A stretch of DNA of 64,000 bases from Erythrocercus mccallii (taxonomy: Eukaryota; Chordata; Aves; Passeriformes; Dicruridae). Location of the stretch: positions 124,001 to 188,000 of the forward strand of contig VZRG01001043.1 of NCBI GenBank assembly GCA_013397435.1. The letters run 5' to 3'. This document shows positions 47,601-60,180 of the stretch, piece by piece. Within the stretch, counting starts at the first letter, position 1. Every line of letters begins with the position of its first letter. The notes beneath the pieces were generated by a model. The model had not been told where the DNA came from. It was given only the letters and a program-made list of their open reading frames with translations, and did not search any database. Both the position numbers and the translations under genes were made by a program.

Positions 47601-50493
47601 GCTTTCTTCTCCTTCTCCCCCTCCACCCAAAGGCCTGAAAGATCTCTGGACTGAAGATCAACATTTACAACTTGCTCTCCCTCATGAATGTCAGCTCAAT
47701 GACAAGTTTGCTTATCTTCAGAAAATGGGAGGGGAGAGCAGCTGCACAGACACTTGCTTAACTTCTTCCAAAGTCTTTTTGTAAATACATATATTTATTA
47801 CAAACTTTTTCAGTTTATTTCCATTTGAACCTGCATGCAGAATGCTTATGTAACAGGCTTCTTGCTTTGTTTATCACACAAGACCTGTTAAAGAACTCTA
47901 TGAACCACATCACAGTGGGTCTGCATTTTGCCTTGGAGAGACTGACCTTCTCCATGAGGATTATCAACAGGGAACAGCCATAAGCTCTTAACGTCACCAT
48001 GGAAAGTTGTAGTCTTCCACTTGTTTAGGAACTTTTCATTGTGTGTTCCCTTCCTCACAAAGAAAGCTGTATCTGATTTTGTACAATGCTTTATTCTGCA
48101 AACAAAGCCACTGACATACAATACAAAACACGGCATTCACTTCTGAAAGAATGAGCAGCAACTTGGTTTTGACATTCAGCCATGTATATTCTACAATGAA
48201 TTCTATTCACTCTCTGTACTACAGCAGCACCTAGAAGCCCTGACTGATGACAAAGCACTCACTACGTCAAGAAAAGTCATTACTTCCCAAAGTCTTCAAG
48301 CTACACAGGCACAACAAAGGAGACAAAAATGCATTCTTGCCTTTCAAAGATGAAGATCAGATGCAGATGTGAAACACCAGATGAGGACCAGGAACAAACT
48401 GATGTATTCCTTGCTTTCTTCACCTTATCATCCCAAATCATTCTTTGTGTTCCAAAAGTATGTTCACATTACAGGTGTGAAAAAATTGAAAACAATTTCA
48501 AATATCCAATTCACATTTATTTGTTACATAATTTGTTGGATTCCTCTGCAATGAACTGCAGCAACAGCACACACAGTCAAAACATGTTTCAGTTCGGTAA
48601 ACCTCACGTAAGGCACATATTGGCTGTGATTAATCAAGGAACAGACTTATTTAGAGGAGCTGATTACTGAAGCAAGAGAACATGTTTATTTGGTACACAG
48701 ATTTTGCAGAAATCACAAAGAGAAACCTCAGACAGGACTGTCAAAGAAGCATGAGAAAGTGTTCAGTGCATATAACAGAGAAGCTTTGGTATCCAGAAAG
48801 TGGCATTGAGAACAGTCAATGAATATCAACTTAGATAATTAGAAGTGCAATAGAAATCTTAATTTTACATATTATTCTTTTGGTATATAAAATCAGCTTC
48901 ATAGTCTGCTCAAGTTTCTCATCCATTGAATAGAAAAATAAAATACTCTTGAAAGTGAAGCCAAGAACTGTAACTGCTGTAAAACCAAGGCTGAAAAAAC
49001 CCATGCAGCCCATATTATCACCTTAATTCCTTCCCCTTCATGTGTAAGCTGATACATCATTAGAAAGTCTTCCTGTCCTATTTCCTAAAAGCCTTTCTCT
49101 GAGCATTTTGTAATTCTGTAAGGCTTCTTCCCTGGCAAGCCTGCTTTAAAAATTAAATCACTGTTTAGCAACAGTAGGTCTCATTAAAAGGTGCATTTAC
49201 TACACAGTAGAATTCTCTATATCTGTATCTATATCTAGAACTTGAAATACGTTGAATACCACAGCAAATATAAGTATTGTGGGTGGTAAACATCCAGTTT
49301 AATGGCATCCACTGTATTTGTATGGAAAAAAACAGTTTTATAAATAGCTTCCAAAATTCTGCTCAACATAGGCAGCTAATAATATCCAAAGACAACTCAT
49401 TTTACACTTTTTCCCTTCTCCTACCAAAACAAGGGATAGGCCTATGTTTTCTGTCAAGCCCTCACCTGGAACAAGTACTGTAGGCATGCTGTGAACAGCA
49501 ACTCATTTGGGCTGCAAAACAGAAGTGAGAGATAACCTGAAATTATCAGGACCATTCTGGTCTGCCTTTTAGGCTGGAGAACTTCTAAAATCTTTCTGGT
49601 TAGATTTTGATGTCTTCCTATGCCAAGGCAGGTGGAAACATAGGAGCTACATCGGATCAAGCTGTTTTCAACAGCTACAGCTGACTTATGCCCTTTGATA
49701 AGAACTTTTTGATTGTTTCCAAGAGCTCTTAGAAGTTTTCCTTCCCTAAGAAGTAGCTTCAAGAACTTCAGGTTCGGTTTACAAGTTAACAATAATTCAT
49801 GCAGATCTGCATCCCTGTATATCTATAACAAACTGATGTCTGGCACAGAACATAATCCATGAAAAACACTGCTCCTTTCACAGTTTAGTCAAGACAAAGT
49901 TAGTTCAAAAGAGCCTCATTTTCCCCTTTTGCCAGCCTTCTAAATTATATTGCTTTTTTTTCTTTTAATCCTAATCTTCTGCTTAAAATGTGTGTATGCA
50001 TCTAGGCATGTTCACTGGTATTTCTTTGTGACAAGCAATTTTCTGAGCTGCTGAGAGCTCACAACCTCAGTAGAAGTTAGCAGGTGCAGCACATCCTGAT
50101 GTAAAGATACAATAACAAAAGCCACCTTCTGAGACCACTTCTTCAGACTGAATTTACACACCAATAAGCCACTAAGCAGTCGGTTTCTTCCTCAAAGACT
50201 TCTCAGAAGAACAGGAAAATGTAAATCTGTCTTCGGTTGTATTGCATCAAGGCAGAAAGTCTGTAATTCTATCTGTGGGTAAGAAAGTCCATTCCTGTGG
50301 CAGGAACCCAGGAAACAAGTTTGAAAATATTCCAGCTTTTTATGCATAGTTGTTCCTTTTGGATTTAGGAAAAATATCTGCAGTTTCCAATGACTGTGTT
50401 AATCATGGACCATTCTCCTGTAGCGCTTCTGAGCTACACAATCCAAAGATGTCCACCCCCATCCGTGATGCTGTGATTCCAGGTGTGCTGGGT
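41601..50493. other. Intergenic / SERGEF 3'UTR region between convergent genes
   Basis: No recognisable coding exon, RNA gene or sizable mobile element was seen. KCNC1 ends on the left and SERGEF ends on the right, tail to tail. On the - strand the part next to 50494 must be SERGEF 3'UTR; the first clear AATAAA on that strand (TTTATT on +) that I found is near 48.69 kb, with ATTAAA variants nearer. Small low-complexity pieces include a CAAA/ACC-rich run near 43.42 kb and a purine-rich GA run near 44.6 kb. Confidence 0.55.
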
Positions 50494-50660
50494 CTAATGA
50501 GGAGTTTGACAGAGGGCCATGGAGTGTCCTGCCCCACATCCAATTAAGATCTGTTTTGCACAGCCAAGAGCTTTGACTGGTTTTGGGGCACGAACGTTTG
50601 TTTCTGTGCCATCACCACACATCCCATGTTCGTTCCATCCCCAAGAGAAGCACTGGCCAT
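50494..50660 (-). CDS. SERGEF: SERGEF terminal coding exon (RCC1 repeat)
   Basis: On the - strand a 3' splice site (TTCTGTTTCAG) precedes ATGGCCAGTG. Phase-1 joining gives Asp, then GQCFSWGWNEHGMCGDGT, a run near-identical to the last blade of human SERGEF (secretion-regulating guanine nucleotide exchange factor, a seven-bladed RCC1-type propeller reported to bind the exocyst subunit Sec5). The frame continues through the RCC1 hallmark GCGAGHSMALC and stops after QTPH (TAG, 50496-50494). The human protein, as I recall, goes on for about 50 weakly conserved residues, so this form is shorter. There is no convincing 5' splice site before the stop. Convergent placement after KCNC1 matches human synteny. 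Confidence 0.93.
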
Positions 50661-53600
50661 CTGAAACAGAATACAGAAAATACGGAATGAAGACCACAGA
50701 AACACAACAGCTTTGGTTAGTTTTGAAGAGCAGATTTGTCAAGTAATTTTCTATTTAGGTTCTAAGAAACTCTGTTAAGGTGGGAAAAATATCCTGGTTT
50801 TCTTGAACATGTAAATAAACCCGAATGACTGATTCCCCATCCTTTTCCAAGATCAAAATAACAAAGACATTTGAAAATCACTTAGTAAATACATAGTTCA
50901 GTATTTATGCAGAGCCCACAGAAATCCCTCTGCATTTTAAGAGCCCTCCCTGAAATGATGTAGAATCTCTGTCTTTCAATTTTCACCTAGTAAGCAGAAG
51001 TACAATAAATCAAGAGCAGTGATTTGATTCATTCACAGCATGATTTGCAGGACTGGGGAACACAGAGCCACAGTTCAGCCAAATTGCATTTCATTCCTAG
51101 CTTCAAGTTCACATGTTACCTTTTTCCTTTAAATACAAATCTTCAACAGCCTGCCCTATTCTTAATCATCCTACCTCTTCTGCTTGCTTTGACATAATTT
51201 AACTGCTTTTATTATTCTTATTTTCCCTCATTATTATTTATTTTTGTAAGATCTACTCTTTCATATCCCAAAGAACAATTTGTGTATTATTGTTACCCCA
51301 TAGTACTCTTTTTTTGAAGCACAATAAGTGAATTTTGTTCTATAAATGGCTGGCATCATAAAAAAAAAATCCACCAAAACCTCCTTATTCTGAACTACAA
51401 GTGCTATTTCTTCCCTATTTTTTATTCTTTATTTGGCTGCTACAGACTGTATCTGTGACTTTCTGTACAAAAAGAGAAAGCCATCCTGCCATATAATCAT
51501 GTTTGTGATGCCACTGTTATTTTTGAAAAGCAGCAGGTATTAACAGCAGGAAGTAGCATTCTGGATTCCAAACAATGAGAAGAAAAGTGACAAAATTCAC
51601 AAACTCTAATCCCAGTCATGATTTTATTTTTCAAAATTCAGAAAAAAATTATTGCAAAGCTAGCAAGGCCATCTTCCCTGCAAACCCTATAACATTTCAC
51701 TGTCCTCTGCTCTCTTCACCTTATTAGTATATTGAAGTTCCCCTCTTCTGCAATGAAGTGTAAACATTACTGAGGCCAGATGTAACTAAGCAATGACATT
51801 TCATTTTCCTGACAATCTTTAAGGCAATGGAACGCAACAAAGAACCACCAGAACATCACAGTAGCCAAGGCACATCTCACCTGACACAGAAGTTCTGCCA
51901 CTCTTATCTCAGGAGGCACCAGATATTCTCATGATTGTGCATGTGCAACATCAACAGCCCAACGTGCATCCCAAATGCACTCCCATGTGCTGCCAAAAAG
52001 TACCAAAATCTGAGTGGGCAGATATCCCATTTAAACATATTTCATATATCCCATTTAAATGTCAACAGAGCATCCTACAGGTTAATGGGATTTTGTTTTT
52101 TGGTAAGGTTCCAGGTGAAAATGTTTATGTGAATATTAAAAAGCAGAAAAAAGACACCTCAATCCCACAAGACACATCTCAGACTAATCATTCAAGGAAG
52201 CTGCACCTAAGAAAAAACATTTTTTGGCACAGTTAATATCTGAATCTTGCAGAAGGAGCCAAGTTTACAAATGTAATGAAAAGAGAATGCAACATGCCCT
52301 AACATTAATAAGATCACTGGTGTCCAGTAACTTTCTGTTAGCAACTACTACAACAATTTACATGCTTCTATGAAGACTCATTACATCTGTTCAAAGGGGT
52401 TTTTATTTCTTTTTTCATCCCATTCTTGTCCCATTAGGACAAGAAATTTTCTGGTCACTTTGTATTACAAACTGCTCAGTGGAACATTAATGGCATAATA
52501 AATAGTCAAAGAAACAGTGTATTAGGACATTAACCTCTCAAATTGATAAACATATCCAGTGAAACATCTTTTGAAAAAGCATCATAGAAAAATTTACAAG
52601 CCAGGAACCCCCCAGACAAGAACATCTTCCCTAAGATAAGGATTGTGGAGTCTTTTCCAGTCTTTACTTCTCCAGGCATGCCAAAAGGCCACCAAAACAG
52701 ATTTTTCTACATGATTCTAGTGATCTCTAAGGTTACTGAAATGGGCTAGGAGTGAAAACTGGCAAAAGGAAAATAGAAAGTAAGTAGGATTTATGAATGG
52801 TCTTACACAAAGATGCTTGTACATCCATGAAGAGCTGGCAGAAATCTGAAGAGATGAAAGGGCAGCTGACAGATATGGAATGACAGGCCACAAAAACGTT
52901 TCTCATCACCATCAAGTCAGAATCAGGAAAGCTAAAAGGCAGAGAATTTTTGCTGTGAAAATAAAAGGTGTAGCTGTACCACATCTGCCTATAGGACATT
53001 CAGTGAAAGGTTTGTACATAGAAATAGCCAAGTGCTTGACTTGTGTCAGAGAAAGCTTAATTTGCAGAAAACACACCAAGTCCATTTTTTGGGCAGTAAC
53101 ATATTCACAAAACTTGGAGGAGGGGTGGGCAAAATGAATGTGGTGAAAGTGGCTAGGAGGGAACAAGCAGCTATGTGAATCTCTGGCACAGAAATCAAAG
53201 CCAGTGAAGATCGAAGGTAATGAAGTGTCTATTTAAAAACTGACATAAAAGGAATATCTGCAGAGTTAAAGGCAGACCCTTAGAAGAACTAATGGCTAAC
53301 CTCTGGACAAAGGGCACCACTTAATGGTTTTTTTCCTTTTCCCATGTTCCCCTCCCTTTTTTTTTTTTTTTCTTTTTCTTTCTGGTTGCTTCTCTTCCCA
53401 GTTTTTTGCTGATAAAAACACAGAATCAGCAGCCCTCCATGCCTTCACGAGAAAATTCAGTTTCTATGTCTGTGCCAGACCTTCTCAGGATGGAAGAGCA
53501 TTAGAATGCTGAGTATTAGCCCAGCTACAAATTGTTTCTAACAAAATTTAGAACAAGCACTGTAGCATGTTCTCAAACCAAAGGATTTGTGTTTGGTGAA

Positions 53601-56600
53601 GTAAGGAAAGGTTACTCCACGTTACTGGTTAAGTGAAACCTATAAGATGTTGCATTTACTTTTCTAGTATAAAATGTAAGTACTCAAACTACAAATCAAA
53701 CCCACAGAATTCACATGGCAACACAGCAGAATCCCAAGGGAATTCCAGTTGTGCTCACAGTCACACTAATCAAAGTTTAGAGTAATGCTATGCAGGATTT
53801 CTCCCAAAACATTAAATTTACAAGACATAGGGACAACAAAAGTCTTAACAAATCTGTTTTGGTTAAACAACACAAGAAGGGGCTACTGCCCTCCTTCTAT
53901 CTGCAATAATTATCTGGGCTTTTCTCAAGGTAACTGAAATGACAACAGCAATCTAGAGGTTCATTAAACTGGAGAAAAGTATTCCTAGGTAAAATAAAGC
54001 TGCATCAGATTGCAGAGAATTCTAGAAAAAGAAGTGAATTTAGAGTCTCTTCTTATTGTAGAGTGGAATCTTCAGAAGGAAGAATCGATGCTAGCAAATT
54101 AGGTGCTCTGAGTGAGACTCACTACACTTAACTTCAACCACCTAAAAAATCAAGCAACTTAGCTACAGATCATTATCCTCAAAGTATCCTCATGTATTCC
54201 TCAAAGCCAATGGAGACATCTGCATCTCTCCAGCAGAGCGAGAGATTCATCTTCTCCAAACACTGGTGTAAAAATCAAATCTGTCTCACTTTGGTGATGA
54301 TAAAGAGAGACCAAGTGATTGTCCTAGCCTTGGCATATCAGTTTTATGCAGCCGAAGACAGAATATATTAAATCACATCTCCACGATTGGTCTGAAGGCA
54401 AAGCTGGAAACAAGGAAGCTGCAAGTATCACTGCAGCCTAGCTTCAGGCTACAAACAGTCTGCTTCTAAACCAGCCTGTGCCCTGGAGGCTTATCACTGA
54501 TATCTTTAAAAGCTCCTCTTTTCTGTTTCTCCTCTACCATTCTTTACACCAGCAAACAAAAAGAAGTTAGCCTTAAAGACAAGCCAAGTATCTTAAAGTC
54601 AAGTTATTCAAGAGACAGCTTCACATTTTATGGAAATGTTAAAATGTCTTAGTACAGCTCTATTATATTGGCTCTGTGCTCTTAGCGATACTCCACAATA
54701 CTTCAAATTATTATTTCTTTTTTACCTTAAATTAGTGCTACTCTACTCTTTTGTTATAGACAAAGTTACAGTAGGCAGGAGATCAACTCAGAACAAGTCA
54801 CAACTCTTTAAACAGTATCAGGGCTGGACCACAAACAAAATTCAGGTGTCTCAGCCACCTTCCCTTGATTATTTGAAAGTCTTCAAAACCTCACAAGGAA
54901 CAATGTAACACTACACAGGAGATTTAGACTACACTTCTCCCAGGGAGTTGCAGAACACAAATTAGTATGTTTTCCTGTTTTTTCCAGGCCAACTGGTGGT
55001 TCAGGGGGTCACATATAATAAAAGGCAATAAGCATCCCTCTAAACTTTTGTCTTTTTAATAGCAACCATTCTGCCATTAGTGCAAAAGATCTGCAATTTT
55101 AAATTGTAAGAAACAGGATTGATATCAATTGCTTTCTGCAGAAAAACATGGACCTGTATTAGTAGTCAACAGGGAAGTCTAGGTATTGTGCAAAATCTCA
55201 TTAAAGGCAATGCTTGGTAAGTGGAATGTGTGATGGCATCATCTCAGTGCACAGCTGTACCTCCAAAACTAGGAAAGAACTATGAGAATCACATTCAGTT
55301 TTTACTATGGAGCCATATTTTCAAGGAGCAAGCAGTCATGTGCTCCAGGCAGCCCATCCAATTGCTGTTCAACCCTCAGAAATGTGTGTCTGGCTTTCAA
55401 GTGAGTAAGCTGGATAAAAATCAGACACATTGCAGTGCTAACACAATATACAGGTAAGAAACACCATACATTTTTGATATTAAGTACAAAGCCATGGTGC
55501 TAAAGGCATTCTGATTTCAAAGTTAGCCTCCAGTCAACAACCTGCCCTCACTCCACCATTACATCACCAGTAGCTCTCCTCAGGCAGTGGACCCAAACCA
55601 CTCAGTCCCTTCCTCAGCAGTGGTTTTACACAAGTGAAAAGTCAGCTGACTTCAGGACATGCGTCTGTGGTTCATCCTGGCACCTGCAAAGAACAACTTT
55701 CAATGTTCTCAAACAATTCATCACAGCAAATGCACAAAGCCTGCACTGTGTGGACGCCTCTGACCTGGTGCTCTAAACTAGTATCTTATGTGAACTATTA
55801 TATTTTCCCAGCAGAAGCGCTGTTTTGTTATAGGACCTTCTCTCCGACTAGGTTTGTATCTGGTGTAATACAGCAGGGACTTCAAACTGGGTCACGGCCT
55901 CAAGGCCAACTGTCAGAATATCCAATTACAATCCATAACCACCTACTGGAGAGAGTCAGAAAATCAAACTGAGAATACAATATGCCTAGCAGGAGCTTAG
56001 GCATGCACAGTACTGCAAAATGCAGAAATAAGGCTACATATCTCCTTTGCAATTAAATTTCACTTGGGGAAGTCTGATTTCTAGTTTGTGCTTTGATATC
56101 GGTGTCTATGCCACAAACAGCAAACAGAAGAGCAGTACAGAGCACATCTAATCTTTGCTGTTTCGTTTCCACAGTATGTAAGTAGCCAAGAATTACAAAA
56201 TGGGAAGGGGGAAGGAATCATGTTTATGATAAGATAATTTCCATGGGCAGCATAGCACATTTGCCACAGCCTGAAAACTGTCTATGGAGAAGGAGCCCAC
56301 ATCCAGTAATGCAGAGAAGTGGGGAAAGACACAGTAGGATGTCATTGAGAAAAAAATAGCTGTAACAGGTCCATGCAAACATGCTGTGCATTTTGCTGTG
56401 CACTGTTTTTAGCATCAGCAAAATAACTGAGCCCACCCCTAGAGGAAGTGCTATCTTGCCAAATTACAATGACAATAGAAATTTTGTTCTGTTCTGACAG
56501 GGCACTTTAAAGCAGAAGCTGAATGGCTCACTGCACAAATTAATATGCATCTATTTGAAAGAATCACTCCGCAGTACATCAAATAAACATTTTAGGTTAC

Positions 56601-58469
56601 TGCTTGGGCTAGTTTATGATAGAATTTATTTTGTCCTTCTCAGTTATGCATAGTCATTTTGAATCAAAAAAAAAATAAGAGGAAGAAATTCACAAAACTA
56701 TATCCTAGGATTTAATAACAACAGACTTGCAACTACAGATTTCTTGGGTTGCTGCACCCGTGTAGTTTTTGTGGTGGGACTGAAGCCCTGTAGGATGGAG
56801 GGGGTTGCTTTGCTGTGTGTAGGCAGCAAGGACAGAAATCCACGGCAAGGATTATCTGTTTGCATTTCTGTTTCCATGGGGAAACATGAATGGTATTAAC
56901 TGTGTCTAAAGCTCACAGGTGCTGCACAAAGTTTTTGTTTTGGTTTTACTCAAACTTGTCAATTCCTTCCCAACAGGAAAGCATCTCCAACTCAACACAG
57001 AACAAAACCTGGGCTCACGACTTTGTGCAAGACTGAACGTAACTGGTCCACTGACAATACATGAGGATTATATCATACATGAAGCAGCTGCAGTGCAGAG
57101 AGGATTAAGCATTAAAGATGCTTTTTTCTACACCTGTAGAAGACAAGAAAATCTTTGAATTTTGGTCACTTAAGTACAGGACAAAAACACCTGACAAATT
57201 AATTAATGGAGAGATTTGTCCTGAGGCTCTGACTGTGGCACTAATGTCTGTTCCATCAGGATATCAGACATGGCAGAGAGTGACATTCATTCAGAACTTA
57301 CATCCCTGCCTCTCACAGTGACAGGCATTCAATGTGTCACAGTGCTTTAACTTTGTATGACCAGAACTAGACAATCACAGTCCCATCACAGAGCCTCATC
57401 ACTGAGCCAGAGCCTGCAGTCTCATGACCCTCTGTACTATGTGAAACAGCACATGCAGAAAATACCTTTTACCTAGTGCTTAGTAAGAGGTCATCCATGC
57501 AAGGCACAAAGTCAGAGCTCATCTAAAGGAGTGCGAGTCATTCCAGTGCCCCGTGGAACCATATGGTGCCATGGCCATTTGTGCCCATGAATCCTGGGTA
57601 GTAAAGCATTACCATTTCAAATCTTAACACACTTCAAACTGACGTAAGTGATGACACAAAGAAAAGGAGGGGACAGCTGTGATTCATCTGACCTACAACA
57701 TCACCTCCAAGACCTAGCACTGAAGGGCATCTTCAGCACAGGCCTAGGAAAAGTCATAGATGAATGCAGAAGCAAGGATCTGAGAACCCCCTCAAACTGC
57801 ATTCCAGTCCTACATGTAGCTTGCACAGCACTCAGCAAATCAAAGAGCAGGAGAAAGGACAGTCGGCAGGATGAGCAGGTGCATGCAGGTGAAATGGTGC
57901 TTCCTCCTACTTTGCTGGCTGAAGTCAAAAACAAGAGACCCCACTGGGCTCTCAGGAATTCTCTCATCAAGGAAGAACAGCTAGGTTGGAAAAGGATATT
58001 TTGGAAATGCTTTGGTGCTTAACATACTTCATAAGGCAACCCTTTGTAGAACACTGGTCTATTGATAAGCACGAGCTTTAAGGCAATCACTCAGACCAGG
58101 CTATAGATGACTGTCAGTCCTTGGTATCTTACAAAAAATAACAAAAACTGAAGAGATAGTCCATATGGCCACATTTACCTACAATTTCTGCTCTTCAGAC
58201 TGCTATTCTCTTTCTCTGAAGGGCTGTCTACACTGAACAAAAGTGAGCATTCTGGGATTTATCTCTGAAGGCGTCCTTTTCTGCAGAATACAATTCTCCA
58301 ACTCAGAACCAAGAACTGAAATGTGTAAACCCTCCACATGGATATCTTATGTAAAATAGCTTTGTGTTTAATGGGCTTTAGTTTGAACTTCTCCCCTTTT
58401 ATTTTCCCTTAACAATTTGCAAAGCTGAATTTTGGTCAAGTTTCAAGACACATGATATGAATGTGCATT

Positions 58470-60180
58470 ACTGTTGAGTGAAGTCTAAAAAAACCGCTTG
58501 TTGATATTACAGAAGTGAGGGGGTTTTTCCCCCTCGATGCTTAACAAGTAATCTGAGATCAATTCCAGCAGTCATAAGCTAAAGTGTTAGAAATGCAAAG
58601 AAAAAAAATCAAGGAAACAAGTGGTGACTGAGTTGCTCTGTTTCCATCCTACTGACTGAACTGGTAGATTTTCTCACAGCTACACAAACAGCGCCACAGA
58701 ACAAAAGTAGTTGCAGCTCAGCAGTGATGATATCAGGATGCCTTATTTTGCAAAGTCTGAAGTTGTGATCTTGCTGTACCACAATGGCTGGGATGATGGC
58801 ACCCCTGCAAGTGTCACAGTGCAGCTGTAACAGTGACAGCACTGTAGTACTGTGCACTGTGAGAGCTTTAAAATGCAAAGCTCGATAAAAGCTATAGCAT
58901 AGCTGTAGTCAGAGAGAGTTCAGGGTGAACTAACACTCCTTTCTGGGCAGGATTTGTGGATTACAAGTTTCCTCTGTGCTGCAACCGCTGTGCTTGAGTT
59001 AACCCACTTGTATACAGTTCAAGTGTGCCTACAGCACCCGGTACTGTAGTGCAAGTGCACATCTAATAAAACTCCTGTGGGTCATGTGCCTTGTCTTGTC
59101 TGTCTGTCTCAGTCTGTGCCTGTTGTTACAGGGACTCTTACATTTGCCACTTCGTGGAGATCTGAATGGGGTAACTCTAGATCTACTCAGATAGAACAAA
59201 GGTTGGGTCATTTGAGCACCTAGAAAAGAGTAAAAAGTGGTAACACCCTCACATTCACACTGATGCCATTTGCAGCCACCACTGCCCTCTGCCTCATACA
59301 ATACAGTTCTGTGAACTAACAAGACACCTTTCAAAGAAGAAAACAGCTGTGACAAAAGATGAAACCAAGCAATAAATAGAAAAAAAATTCCCAGGATTCA
59401 GACTCCAAACACAAACCATAGAGAGGTTTACGTCAAGTGTGTGCTCCAAAGGCAAGTCACGTTTTCTCAGAAGGGCTGATGAAACACAATGCTCTTACCC
59501 AAGGCTTGCTGTGCAGGGCTGGGCTGGCGGTAAATTTCAATGGCAAGTGAATCTGTTGAGTATTGAAGAAAAATAATTCAAAAAAACCCCACAACAAAGC
59601 CCCAAACAAACTGAAACGTATTAGCACCACAAACTGCACTCTCAGTCCCATCTACATGGCCTAAGCCATTAGTTTAATTTCTGCAAAGCAGGACCCAAGT
59701 GGTCCAGCTCTTCCTATTTCTTAAGGGCTAGGAAAAGATCAGGAACTCCAATCATATCACTCTATCAAGAAACTTATACAAAGTAAAGACCCAAATAATG
59801 TGTACCAGATGGGATACACAGATTTTCTCCACAGGTAAGCAATAGCTAGGGAGACCAGGACCATAGGAATAACAATTCTTTTAACTGTACTTTTAAAACA
59901 AGAGTTCATCAAGTGTCATGTTCCACTAAGAGTTCTGGAAAAAGTAAGCAGTGGTCAATACTGGCTATGAAAGAAAGAGTGGAAGAACAGGCTTTGCCAG
60001 CAATAATTAAAAACAAGTATTATACCATTAAGAATTAAAAACATTCAGGAAGGGAAACAAAACAGACAGCCTCAAAAGGAAAGTGCCTATAAGGCAGGAT
60101 TGGATCTGCTTCTCCAATCATAATTTCCAAATCCTACATGACTGTTGAGTGAGGGCTGGGGGAATTGCTTGTTGATATTA
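58470..60180 (+). repeat. Pair of similar 40-base segments 1.6 kb apart
   Basis: Segments at 58470-58509 and 60141-60180 both begin ACTGTTGAGTGA and end GCTTGTTGATATTA, with equal 14-base spacers between. They are in the same orientation. Flanks do not align by eye. They may be remnants of a dispersed repeat or of a local duplication. Confidence 0.6.
58517..58535. repeat. Perfect 7-bp hairpin, GAGGGGG-TTTTT-CCCCCTC
   Basis: Stem arms at 58517-58523 and 58529-58535 enclose a T5 loop. It lies eight bases after the first member of the 40-base repeat pair. No function is inferred. Confidence 0.7.

Noticed and set aside
57648..58022. A 124-codon + strand frame in the SERGEF intron
   Set aside because: No recognisable motif and no splice or promoter context.
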